Positions 51,839 through 58,568 of a DNA stretch of 64,000 nt are shown here, piece after piece. The position numbers and the translations under genes are program-made. How positions within the stretch are numbered: the first letter of the stretch is position 1; every line of letters starts with the position of its first letter. The notes under the pieces are model-generated. The model did not search any database, was not told the DNA's origin, and saw nothing but the letters and a program-made list of their open reading frames with translations. The DNA is taken from positions 2,170,001 to 2,234,000 of the forward strand of contig CBDCCV010000001.1 in assembly GCA_965215025.1 (NCBI GenBank). Reading direction: 5' to 3'. This stretch comes from CBDCCV01 sp965215025 (GTDB lineage: Bacteria; Bacteroidota; Rhodothermia; Rhodothermales; Salinibacteraceae).

Positions 51839-52330
51839 CTACTCGCGCTGCCAGCGGATGCGCGTCGAGTCCTCCCTCAGCCCGAAGCGCTCGGCGAAGC
51901 CTGCGCGCACCTCCACGACGTACTGCGCCGGCGCCTCGGAGCGGATGCGCGCGTCGGAAAACGGCTCCGTGCGCTCGGCAATCTTGACGATCCGCCGCTC
52001 AGCATCGGCGAAGAGGATGTCGAGCGAGAGCGGCGTGTTGCGCATCCAGAAGGCGCGCTCGGCGGCCTCGCCGTAGGGGAAGAGCATCCCCTTGTCGTAG
52101 CCGAGCGAGCGGCGCTGCATCAGCCCGCGCGCCTGCGCCGAGTCGCCCTCGGCGATCTCGATGGCGATGGTGGTGATCACGGAGCCGTCCGGCCGCACAA
52201 AGTCGAGCGTGCCGTCGGGGCGGAAGGGGATGTCGCGTCGGATCGTAGGCAAGGCGTCGTCGTCCTCCGGCGTGCAGCCGGCGGCGGCAAGAAGGAGGCA
52301 GGCGGCGAAAGAGAAAGCCAGCAGGCGCAT
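51839..52330 (-). CDS. DUF192 lipoprotein, copy 2
   Basis: The 163-residue protein has a lipobox in LLLAAAGC. It carries the same core as copy 1: ARGLMQRRSLGYDKGMLFPY, FWMRNTPLSLDILFADAERR and APAQYVVEVRAGFAERFGL. Both share PFRPDGTL before the domain, so they are probably the product of a duplication. Its stop is 20 bp from that of the cytochrome c gene. Confidence 0.85.
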   Translation of the reverse strand: MRLLAFSFAACLLLAAAGCTPEDDDALPTIRRDIPFRPDGTLDFVRPDGSVITTIAIEIAEGDSAQARGLMQRRSLGYDKGMLFPYGEAAERAFWMRNTPLSLDILFADAERRIVKIAERTEPFSDARIRSEAPAQYVVEVRAGFAERFGLREDSTRIRWQRE

Positions 52331-52374
52331 GAGATCGGCAGGCGTTCGGAGAGGCAGAGGGGCGCGCCCGCAAC

Positions 52375-52845
52375 CTACGTCAGCGCGCGCTCCATGTAAA
52401 CCACCTCGGCGAGCGGGTTGGCGTAGTACGGCGCCCGCTCGCGGAAGCCGAGCGCGCGGTACAGCCGCCGCGCCGCCGTCATCGAAGCCACCGTGTCCAG
52501 GCGCATCTCCCGGAAGCCTTGCTGCTGCGCCGCCTCTACGACGGCCTCGGCCAGCGCCCGCCCCACGCCCGCGCCGCGGTGCGCCGGGCGGACGTAGAGG
52601 CGCTTCATCTCGCACACGCCTTCTTTCTCTGAGAGCGTCCGGAACGCCACGCAGCCGACGGCCTCGCCCTCTACTTCCGCCAAAAGCAGCTCGCCGCCGG
52701 GCGGGGCGTAGGCCCCCGGCAGCCCGGCGAGTTCTTCCTCGAAGCCCTGAAAGCACAGGTCGAAGTCCAACGCCTCGGCGTACGCGCGGAAGAGGGCGCG
52801 GGCCGCGTCGATGTCTTCGCCGGTCGTGGCGCGGCGGATGGTCAT
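52375..52845 (-). CDS. GNAT-family N-acetyltransferase
   Basis: The 156-residue protein starts MTIRRATTGEDIDAARALFR. The acetyl-CoA loop is RPAHRGAGVGRALAEAVVEA (pattern R-x-x-G-x-G), with MRLDTVASMTAARRLYRALG after it. The substrate is unknown. It lies 44 bp upstream of the second DUF192 gene on the same strand. Confidence 0.87.
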   Translation of the reverse strand: MTIRRATTGEDIDAARALFRAYAEALDFDLCFQGFEEELAGLPGAYAPPGGELLLAEVEGEAVGCVAFRTLSEKEGVCEMKRLYVRPAHRGAGVGRALAEAVVEAAQQQGFREMRLDTVASMTAARRLYRALGFRERAPYYANPLAEVVYMERALT

Positions 52846-52873
52846 GGGGATGGCAAGACAGGTAAAATGAGAA

Positions 52874-53031
52874 ATAACCCAAGTTGTGCCTCACACCTTG
52901 CTGTCACTGCGAGCGACCGCAAGGTGCGCGGCAATCTCATTCTGAACGCTCTACGCCGCGATCTATGAGATTGCCACGTCGGCTGCGCCTCCTCGCAATG
53001 ACAGCTTTTTATAGGTCACAACTCGGGTGAA
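52874..53031. repeat. MITE-like element with three nested inverted repeats
   Basis: Outer arms ACCCAAGTTGTG and CACAACTCGGGT (one mismatch), middle arms GCTGTCACTGCGAG (52900) and CTCGCAATGACAGC (52992, one mismatch) and inner arms GGCAATCTCAT and ATGAGATTGCC (perfect) nest symmetrically over about 158 bp. The middle and inner motifs are those of a widespread intergenic repeat, also seen at 24224-24260. No transposase lies within it. Confidence 0.8.
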
Positions 53032-53047
53032 ACAAGGCGTCGCCACT

Positions 53048-53087
53048 GCCAGATCAAAACGTGTAGGGGCGAGCCGCCGGTTCGACC
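53048..53087. repeat. GTAGGGGC-family element
   Basis: GCCAGATCAAAACGTGTAGG continuing GGCGAGCCGCCGGTTCGACC resembles the copies at 36891-36925 and 55651-55693. It sits between the MITE-like element and the hemW stop. Confidence 0.65.
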
Positions 53088-53115
53088 TCCGTTGCGAAGC
53101 GAACGCCGCCGCGTC

Positions 53116-54297
53116 TCAAAGAAGCGCAGCGGTAACGGCGTCGCAGACGAGCTTGCCCCTGTCGGTAAGGCGGAGGTGGTCGTCCGGCGCTCTGGAGACG
53201 AAGCCGTCGGCTTCGAGGCGGGCGAGGGCGTCAGGTTTTTCGGCGCGCAGGTCGAGGCCGTAGCGGCTTTTGAGATGCGCCAGGTCGAGGCCGTCCGACG
53301 TGCGCAGGCGCAGGAGCACGTGCTCCTCGGCCAGCGTTTGGAGGCTGAGCGGCTCGCGTACGTCGAGCGGCAGGTGGCGCCCTTCGAGGAGCGCCTCATA
53401 GCGGCGGAGGTTGCGCACGTTGGACCAGCGCTGCGCGTTTGGTCTCCCATCGGCAGCGGGAGAGGCGCCGTTGCCCATCGGCTCCGCCTCCCACCAGAAG
53501 CCGTGCGCCGAGGGGCCAGCGCCCAGGTAGTTGGCGTGGCTCCAGTAGCGCTGGTTGTGCACGGCGCGGCGGTCCGGTTGGGCGAAGCTCGAAATCTCGT
53601 AGTGCTCGTACCCTTTTTCTCGCAGGTAGTCCATCGTGAAGCGGTAGCGCCTTTCCATCGCCTCCTCGGGGGCCGGTGTGGTGAGGCCGCGGCGGACGCG
53701 CTTGCCCAGCGGCGTCTTCTCCTCGACCGTCAACCCGTACGTGGAGAGGTGGGGCACGCCGAGGTCCGCCGCTTTTTGGAGGTTGGCCTGCCAGCGCTCC
53801 ATCGGCTGCTCCGGCAGGCCGAAGATGAGATCGACCGAAAAGTTCTCGAACCCCGCCCGCCGCGCCAAGGGGACGATCTCGGCAGCCTCCTCGGCGGAGT
53901 GGCTCCGGTTCATCCACCGCAGGTCGTCCTCGTAGAACGACTGCACGCCGATGGAGAGCCGGTCCACACCGAGCGCGCGCAGGTCCCGCAGGTAGCCTAA
54001 GCCCGCGTCGCCGGGGTTGAGTTCGAGCGTCGTTTCCGTCACGGCGAAGGCGTCGTAGCGGCGGCGGATCGTCATCAGAATCCGCTCCAGCGCCTCGGGC
54101 GCAAGCAGCGATGGCGTCCCTCCGCCGAAGTAGATCGTTTCGAGGCGCGGGCTTTCGTAAACTTGTGCATAGACGGACAACTCCGTGCAGAGCGCCTGCG
54201 TGAACGCCGCGTGGTCGCGTTGCGTGGTGACGAAGTAGAAATCGCAGTACACGCAGCGCTGCTGGCAGAACGGGATGTGGACGTAGAGGCCGGCCAC
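53116..54297 (-). CDS. hemW: HemW-like radical SAM protein
   Basis: The 394-residue protein begins with VAGLYVHIPFCQQRCVYCDF. The C-x3-C-x2-C cluster motif (CQQRCVYC) is that of radical SAM enzymes. Further marks are YFGGGTPSLL, LSIGVQSFYEDDLRWMNRSH, DLIFGLPEQPMERW and YEISSFAQPDRRAVHNQRYW, as in HemW (formerly called oxygen-independent coproporphyrinogen oxidase-like). HemW is now thought to move haem. The GTG at 54297 fits the family start; upstream codons lie in repeat DNA. Confidence 0.88.
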   Translation of the reverse strand: MAGLYVHIPFCQQRCVYCDFYFVTTQRDHAAFTQALCTELSVYAQVYESPRLETIYFGGGTPSLLAPEALERILMTIRRRYDAFAVTETTLELNPGDAGLGYLRDLRALGVDRLSIGVQSFYEDDLRWMNRSHSAEEAAEIVPLARRAGFENFSVDLIFGLPEQPMERWQANLQKAADLGVPHLSTYGLTVEEKTPLGKRVRRGLTTPAPEEAMERRYRFTMDYLREKGYEHYEISSFAQPDRRAVHNQRYWSHANYLGAGPSAHGFWWEAEPMGNGASPAADGRPNAQRWSNVRNLRRYEALLEGRHLPLDVREPLSLQTLAEEHVLLRLRTSDGLDLAHLKSRYGLDLRAEKPDALARLEADGFVSRAPDDHLRLTDRGKLVCDAVTAALL

Positions 54298-54301
54298 GTT
54301 T

Positions 54302-54330
54302 GGGTGGGGGAGGATGGGGGAGTGGGAGGG
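54302..54330 (+). repeat. G-rich heptamer-like tract with G-quadruplex potential
   Basis: The runs GGG, GGGGG, GGGGG, GGG and GGG are separated by short linkers on the plus strand, so a G-quadruplex is possible. On the minus strand it gives a C-rich, loosely 7-bp periodic leader just before the hemW GTG. Confidence 0.55.
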
Positions 54331-54348
54331 ATCGCCTTCAAACGGACT

Positions 54349-54378
54349 TTGACGCCGAGGCACCGTTGCACCTATATT
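54349..54378 (+). promoter_or_regulatory. Likely promoter of nurA
   Basis: TTGACG and TATATT are separated by 18 bp. The TTG start of the NurA gene lies about 50 bp downstream, with the heptamer array inside the presumed 5' leader. Confidence 0.55.
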
Positions 54379-54393
54379 GCACTCTGCCGTCCG

Positions 54394-54428
54394 GTTCCCC
54401 ATTCGCCGTTCACCATTCTCTACTCGCC
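54394..54428 (+). repeat. Heptamer array, five units, in the nurA leader
   Basis: GTTCCCC, ATTCGCC, GTTCACC, ATTCTCT and ACTCGCC run to one base before the TTG start codon. The units are like those at 40478-40505. Confidence 0.8.
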
Positions 54429-54429
54429 C

Positions 54430-55590
54430 TTGCTAAACCTCCACCAGCTTAGCGAGCAGTTTGCCGACTTCAGCGCGTACCAGGTGGCCGAGGAGGAGCG
54501 CCACCGCCAGAAGCTCCGCTGGGCGCAGGAGGCGCTCGAGGAGTGCCACGATGCGTGGGAGGCGTTGCGCGAGCGCGTCGCCCGCGAGAAGCCCAGGCGC
54601 CTCCTGGCCGGCCTGCGCGAGGCGCCGGGCACCGCCTACCCGCAGGGGGAGCGCCCCACGCCCGTCACCGTCGTCGCCACCGACGGCTCGCAGGTCTACC
54701 CCGACCGCCACATCGAGCCGACGTGCTACCTGCTCAACATCAGCCAGATCGCGTTCCAGTACGGCACCTTGGAGCGGCCCGTCCTCACCGCCGAACCCCA
54801 CTTCCGCTACCGCCAGCGCGACCTCCAGGGGCACTTCGACGAGGTCCTCGGGCAGATGACGGCCGAGGTCGTCTCCGCCCTGCGCGACGAGGAAGAGCTG
54901 CGCGCCCTCTTACGCATCAGCCGCCGGGCCAAGACGGAAGGCCGCCCGCTCGTGGCGATGGCCGATGGGACGCTCATCCGCTGGATGATCCGCGGGATGC
55001 GCAACCACGCCCTGGAGCAGGAGCTGATCCGCCGCTACACGGAGGTCCTGGCCGCCTTCCAGCGCGAGCGGATTCCGCTGTGCTCGTACATCTCCATGCC
55101 GGCCAACGCCGAACTCGTCAACCTCTTGTGCCTCCACCGCGACGAAGACGAGGCGACGCCGCCCGAAAAATCGCTCCAAGGCCTCGTAGACCGCGCGCTG
55201 CTGCTCAAAACGCTGCGGCCTGGCGAGCGCTCGGCCACGTTCGGCTCCGGCTCGCACATCCAGAGCGAGTACGGCGAGGGCGACCGCATCTGTTACTTCT
55301 ACGTGCGCGTGCCGGCGCGCTCAGGCCCCGGCGAGGTCGGGCGCGTCGAGGTGCCTTCGTGGGTGGCCGAGGATGCGGCCTTGCTTGACCTCATCCACGC
55401 CGTCGTCCTGAGCGAGTGCGACAAGGGCGACGGCTACCCCATGATTCTGGCCGAAGCGCACGAGCGCGCCGTCATCCGCGCGCGCGAGAAGGAGGTCTTC
55501 TACCAACTCATCGAGCGCCAGCTCGAGGGCGCCGGCCTGCGGATGGGCCATTCGCAGAAAGCCGCCTCCAAACGCCGCCCGGTGGTTTAA
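54430..55590 (+). CDS. nurA: NurA-domain nuclease
   Basis: The 386-residue protein has an N-terminal coiled helix (EEERHRQKLRWAQEALEECH), then VTVVATDGSQVYPDRHIEPT with the catalytic Asp of NurA, LVAMADGTLIRWMIRG with a second acidic site, and YFYVRVPARSGPGEVGRVEV and DKGDGYPMILAEAHERAVIR toward the end. NurA nucleases resect DNA ends together with HerA translocases. The TTG start follows the promoter and heptamer leader; no better start codon is available. A HAS-barrel gene follows. Confidence 0.82.
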   Translation: MLNLHQLSEQFADFSAYQVAEEERHRQKLRWAQEALEECHDAWEALRERVAREKPRRLLAGLREAPGTAYPQGERPTPVTVVATDGSQVYPDRHIEPTCYLLNISQIAFQYGTLERPVLTAEPHFRYRQRDLQGHFDEVLGQMTAEVVSALRDEEELRALLRISRRAKTEGRPLVAMADGTLIRWMIRGMRNHALEQELIRRYTEVLAAFQRERIPLCSYISMPANAELVNLLCLHRDEDEATPPEKSLQGLVDRALLLKTLRPGERSATFGSGSHIQSEYGEGDRICYFYVRVPARSGPGEVGRVEVPSWVAEDAALLDLIHAVVLSECDKGDGYPMILAEAHERAVIRAREKEVFYQLIERQLEGAGLRMGHSQKAASKRRPVV

Positions 55591-55650
55591 GGGGAGAGTG
55601 GGGAACAGGTACAGGCAAGAGAGAACGGGGCGTGGCGAGCGGCACCTCCG

Positions 55651-55693
55651 GCAGATCAAACACACGTAGGGGCACGCCGCCGACGTGCCCTCC
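55651..55693. repeat. GTAGGGGC-family element between nurA and the HAS-barrel gene
   Basis: GCAGATCAAACACACGTAGG continues GGCACGCCGCCGACGTGCCC. GGCACG and CGTGCC at its end can pair. It resembles the copies at 36891 and 53048. Confidence 0.65.
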
Positions 55694-55736
55694 CTGACGA
55701 ACGGCACCGCCCCAAACGAATGGCACACGCCAGGCA

Positions 55737-56327
55737 ATGAGCAAAAAAATCGCCGAAGTCATTGAGTCGAGCACGCGGCAGTTCACCGCCGAGGTGTACC
55801 GCGAGGCCGAGCCGCCGCCCTTCGGCGCGTGGGTCGAGGTCAAGCACGCGCCTGGCGGCACGCGCCTCTACGGGCTGGTGAGCCACGTCGAGATCGGAAG
55901 CGCCGAGCCGGGGCGGCGGGCGATGGCCTTCGGCATGGCGCCCGACGAACTCCGCCGCGAGCGCCCGCAGGTGTTCGAGCTTTTGCGCACGACGCTCCGC
56001 GCGCAGATCGTCGCTTACCGCAGTGCGGGCGGCCGCGTGCGACAGACGCTCCCGCCGCACCCCGCCGGCATCCACGCTTTTGTGACCCGCTGCGCCGACG
56101 AGGCCGTCTGCGGCCTCGGTGCGCCGTACGACTTCCTCCGCACGCTCGTCCAAAGCCCCGACCCGGCCGTGCCCGTGGACGAACTCCTCGTGGCCGTCCT
56201 CGACCAGATCCACCGCGCCCACGGCCCCGAAGGCGAAACCGCACTCGTGGCCGCCGGCCGCGCTCTGAGCCGGCTCCTCGACGACGACCACGAGCGCCTG
56301 CATTCCATTCTGCGAAGGGTGGGGTGA
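55737..56327 (+). CDS. HAS-barrel (HerA N-domain-like) protein
   Basis: The 196-residue protein starts MSKKIAEVIESSTRQFTAEV. The first 80 residues look like a HAS barrel (PPFGAWVEVKHAPGGTRLYG, LVSHVEIGSAEPGRRAMAFG), the small beta-barrel found at the N-terminus of HerA ATPases. The rest is helical, with no Walker motif. It follows nurA on the same strand. I infer a partner for NurA that lacks the motor part. The C-terminal region (PHPAGIHAFVTRCADEAVCG) is not assigned. Confidence 0.68.
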   Translation: MSKKIAEVIESSTRQFTAEVYREAEPPPFGAWVEVKHAPGGTRLYGLVSHVEIGSAEPGRRAMAFGMAPDELRRERPQVFELLRTTLRAQIVAYRSAGGRVRQTLPPHPAGIHAFVTRCADEAVCGLGAPYDFLRTLVQSPDPAVPVDELLVAVLDQIHRAHGPEGETALVAAGRALSRLLDDDHERLHSILRRVG

Positions 56328-56383
56328 GCGTTGCGCGTTCCAACGTCCAACGTCCAACGTCAACCGTTCTAACGTTCAACACC
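56328..56383. repeat. Heptamer array, eight units, filling a convergent gap exactly
   Basis: GCGTTGC, GCGTTCC, AACGTCC, AACGTCC, AACGTCA, ACCGTTC, TAACGTT and CAACACC (56 bp) lie between the TGA of the HAS-barrel gene and the stop codon of the SDR gene, with no base left over. Confidence 0.85.
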
Positions 56384-57127
56384 TCACGCTTTCATCCCGC
56401 CGTCCACAGGGATGTCCGCGCCGGTGATGTAGGAGGCAGGGCCAACCAGGAAGGCGATAGTCTTGGCCACCTCGTCAGCCGTGCCGTAGCGCTTCAGGGC
56501 GGTAGTGCCGGCCAGCGTTTCGGCCATCGGGTTTTTGGTCGGATCGGCCGGGTTCATGTCCGTGTCGATGGGACCGGGGTGGACCGTGTTGACGGTGATG
56601 CCGCGCCCGCCCAGCTCCTGCGCCCACGCCCGGCCCATCGCGGCGACGGCGGCTTTCGAGGCGCCGTACGCGCTGTTGCCAGGAAAGCCGCGCTGCGCCA
56701 CGACGCTCCCGATGTTCACGATCCGCCCGCCGTCCGAGAGCTTCGGCGCTGCGTGGTGGACGGCCTCGTAGACGGCGCGCACGTTGACGTCGAAGTTCTG
56801 GCTGTACACTTCGCCGTTGGATTCGTGGATGGGCGCCGTGACGTACACGCCTGCGTTGTTGACGAGGATGTCGAGCCGGCCGAACCGCTCGACCACGGCA
56901 TCCACGAGCGCGCCTACGGCCTCGGGCAAGGCGGCGTCGGCCTGGAACGCCTCGGCGTCGCCGCCTCCCGCGCGGATGGCCGCGACGACGCTTTCGGCCG
57001 CCTCGGCGGAGGTGTTGTAGGAGAGGGCGACGGCGGCGCCTTCGCGCGCGAGCCGCTTCGCCGTGGCCGCACCGATGCCGCGGCTGCCGCCGGTGACGAG
57101 CGCTACTTTTCCGGTTAGCGTTTTCAT
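56384..57127 (-). CDS. Short-chain dehydrogenase/reductase
   Basis: The 247-residue protein starts MKTLTGKVALVTGGSRGIGA, with TGGSRGIG as the NAD(P) motif. It has NNAG at ILVNNAGVYVT, the catalytic Ser in NIGSVVAQ, and YGASK giving Tyr-x3-Lys. The end DIPVDGGMKA is typical. A basic residue near the nucleotide motif suggests NADPH. The substrate is unknown. It is downstream of a TetR gene, and palindromic operators lie in between. An upstream in-frame TTG (57133) is less likely. Confidence 0.92.
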   Translation of the reverse strand: MKTLTGKVALVTGGSRGIGAATAKRLAREGAAVALSYNTSAEAAESVVAAIRAGGGDAEAFQADAALPEAVGALVDAVVERFGRLDILVNNAGVYVTAPIHESNGEVYSQNFDVNVRAVYEAVHHAAPKLSDGGRIVNIGSVVAQRGFPGNSAYGASKAAVAAMGRAWAQELGGRGITVNTVHPGPIDTDMNPADPTKNPMAETLAGTTALKRYGTADEVAKTIAFLVGPASYITGADIPVDGGMKA

Positions 57128-57167
57128 GACCAAGTCGTCAGGTTAGGTGAGGAAAGCGTTTTGTACT

Positions 57168-57175
57168 GAACGTTC
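57168..57175. promoter_or_regulatory. Candidate half-operator upstream of the SDR gene
   Basis: GAACGTTC is a short perfect palindrome. On the minus strand the flank TAACGGAACG is shared with the operator at 57852. Confidence 0.45.
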
Positions 57176-57194
57176 CGTTACTCAATCACATTTA

Positions 57195-57208
57195 GGAACG
57201 GTTGTTCC
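57195..57208. promoter_or_regulatory. TetR-type operator upstream of the SDR gene
   Basis: GGAACGGTTGTTCC has 5-bp inverted half-sites around a 4-bp centre. The same motif with one change occurs at 57852 upstream of the tetR gene, which supports control of both genes by this regulator. Confidence 0.7.
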
Positions 57209-57226
57209 AATTAGATGCAAAAAAAG

Positions 57227-57802
57227 TCAGTGCAGCGCGCTGAGCGTTTCGGCGACGATGGCGTCGAGCGTGGTGCGGTCGGGCCGCGTCTTGGCCGCCA
57301 CGCGCAGGCCGTAGTACGCGTTCGCCAGGAAGCAGCCGAGGCGCGCGGCGTCGCGCGCGGCCGGGAGGGTGCCCTGCTCCTGCGCGCGAGCGACGGCCTC
57401 GGCGAACGCCTCGCGGATGGCGCGGAAGCTCTCCGTCGCGCGCCGGTCCGTCTCGGTGTCACAGGGGGCACGCTCGACAGTGGCGTTCGTCATGAGGCAG
57501 CCGTGGCGGTCACCGAGCGATTCCTCGACCACGCTTTCGAACACGCCTCGGATGTGGTCGAGGGCGGGGCCGTCGCGGCGCAACGTCGTCAGGAGCGCGC
57601 GTAGGCCGGCGGAGCGGTAGCGGTCGAGCGCCGCGAGGTAGAGCGCGTGCTTATCGCCAAAGGTGGCGTAGAGGCTGCTGCGGCTCAGGCCGAGCCGCTC
57701 GACGAGGTCCTGCACGGAGGTCGCTTCGTACCCGTTCGCGCGAAAGACCTCAGCGGCCCTGTCGAGCACGGCGTCGGGATCAAAGGTTTTCGGGCGGGGC
57801 AT
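57227..57802 (-). CDS. TetR-family transcriptional regulator
   Basis: The 191-residue protein starts MPRPKTFDPDAVLDRAAEVF. Its HTH is SVQDLVERLGLSRSSLYATF followed by GDKHALYLAALDRY, standard for the family. A ligand-binding part with GCLMTNATVERAP follows, as in the TetR_C (AcrR-like) group that usually senses small electrophiles or drugs. It lies 100 bp upstream of the SDR gene on the same strand. GGAAC-n4-GTTCC sites before both genes suggest autoregulation. Confidence 0.9.
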   Translation of the reverse strand: MPRPKTFDPDAVLDRAAEVFRANGYEATSVQDLVERLGLSRSSLYATFGDKHALYLAALDRYRSAGLRALLTTLRRDGPALDHIRGVFESVVEESLGDRHGCLMTNATVERAPCDTETDRRATESFRAIREAFAEAVARAQEQGTLPAARDAARLGCFLANAYYGLRVAAKTRPDRTTLDAIVAETLSALH

Positions 57803-57851
57803 GGTGCGGTGAGCGAGAGGAGAGCGTGAGTCGCAACGTGGGTCATATAAC

Positions 57852-57865
57852 GGAACGGCTGTTCC
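57852..57865. promoter_or_regulatory. TetR-type operator upstream of tetR
   Basis: GGAACGGCTGTTCC differs by one central base from the copy at 57195. It lies 50 bp upstream of the tetR start codon, a plausible autoregulation site. Confidence 0.7.
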
Positions 57866-57886
57866 AGGCGCAGGTTCGCCGCCGCG

Positions 57887-57907
57887 CGTCGCCTATCGTC
57901 CATCGCC
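57887..57907. repeat. Short heptamer run (TATCGTC class)
   Basis: CGTCGCC, TATCGTC and CATCGCC follow one another in the gap between the tetR gene and the membrane-protein gene. TATCGTC is also a unit of the array at 26064. Confidence 0.45.
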
Positions 57908-57913
57908 GAAAGA

Positions 57914-58435
57914 TCAGAAAATAATGCCGATGCGCACAGGCACGAGCAAGTCCACGCTGCTCCCGCCAATGAGGAGCGCCGGGTCAATCTCGTAAAAGAT
58001 GGAGGTGTCCGTAAGCGTCTGCACGCGGCCGAGGCCGAGGTGCACCATCGGGCCGGCCTCGGACTTGTCGGCTTGGGAGACGGGCACGTGCGCGCCCACG
58101 CCGCCCAAGACGTAGGTAAGCTGATTCCCGCGCAAAGGCAGGTTCACGATGGCCGAAAGCTGCGGGTCGAAAATGGATACGGCCTCGTCCGTCCCGCCCA
58201 GGATAAAGCCCGTCAGCCCGAGGTCCACGGCTACGGAGAAGTCGGCGTTGATGGGGGCGGAGACGCGCCCGCGCACCCCGATCCCGAAGCCGTCCTCGGT
58301 GCTCACCAACCCGTTGAGGCCGAAGCCGTAGCGCGGGCCGAGCGCCTGCGCCTGCGCCGCGTCCGGCACGGCGCCCATCAGCATAAGGAAGAGGCAGAAG
58401 GCCAGCGTGCGGAGGCGCGGCATCGGCGTCGTCAT
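57914..58435 (-). CDS. Small predicted outer-membrane beta-barrel protein
   Basis: The 173-residue protein has a signal peptide (LAFCLFLMLMGAVPDAAQAQ). The mature part is glycine-rich with alternating strands (YGFGLNGLVSTEDGFGIGVR, FSVAVDLGLTGFILGG, TYVLGGVGAHVPVS) and ends LLVPVRIGIIF, an aromatic-terminated last strand as in eight-stranded barrels. No specific family. It is divergent from the acyl-CoA dehydrogenase gene. Confidence 0.65.
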   Translation of the reverse strand: MTTPMPRLRTLAFCLFLMLMGAVPDAAQAQALGPRYGFGLNGLVSTEDGFGIGVRGRVSAPINADFSVAVDLGLTGFILGGTDEAVSIFDPQLSAIVNLPLRGNQLTYVLGGVGAHVPVSQADKSEAGPMVHLGLGRVQTLTDTSIFYEIDPALLIGGSSVDLLVPVRIGIIF

Positions 58436-58568
58436 CGCAGAAGGAAGGATAGATTCAGGGAGGAGAGACCGGGGCGGCAGTGCGGGCTACGAACACGCCG
58501 GCCCGTCTTTCGTTTCAGTTCTGAGAAGCACGCCCCGGCGCCGCCCATCCGATTCCTGCCACCCCGCC

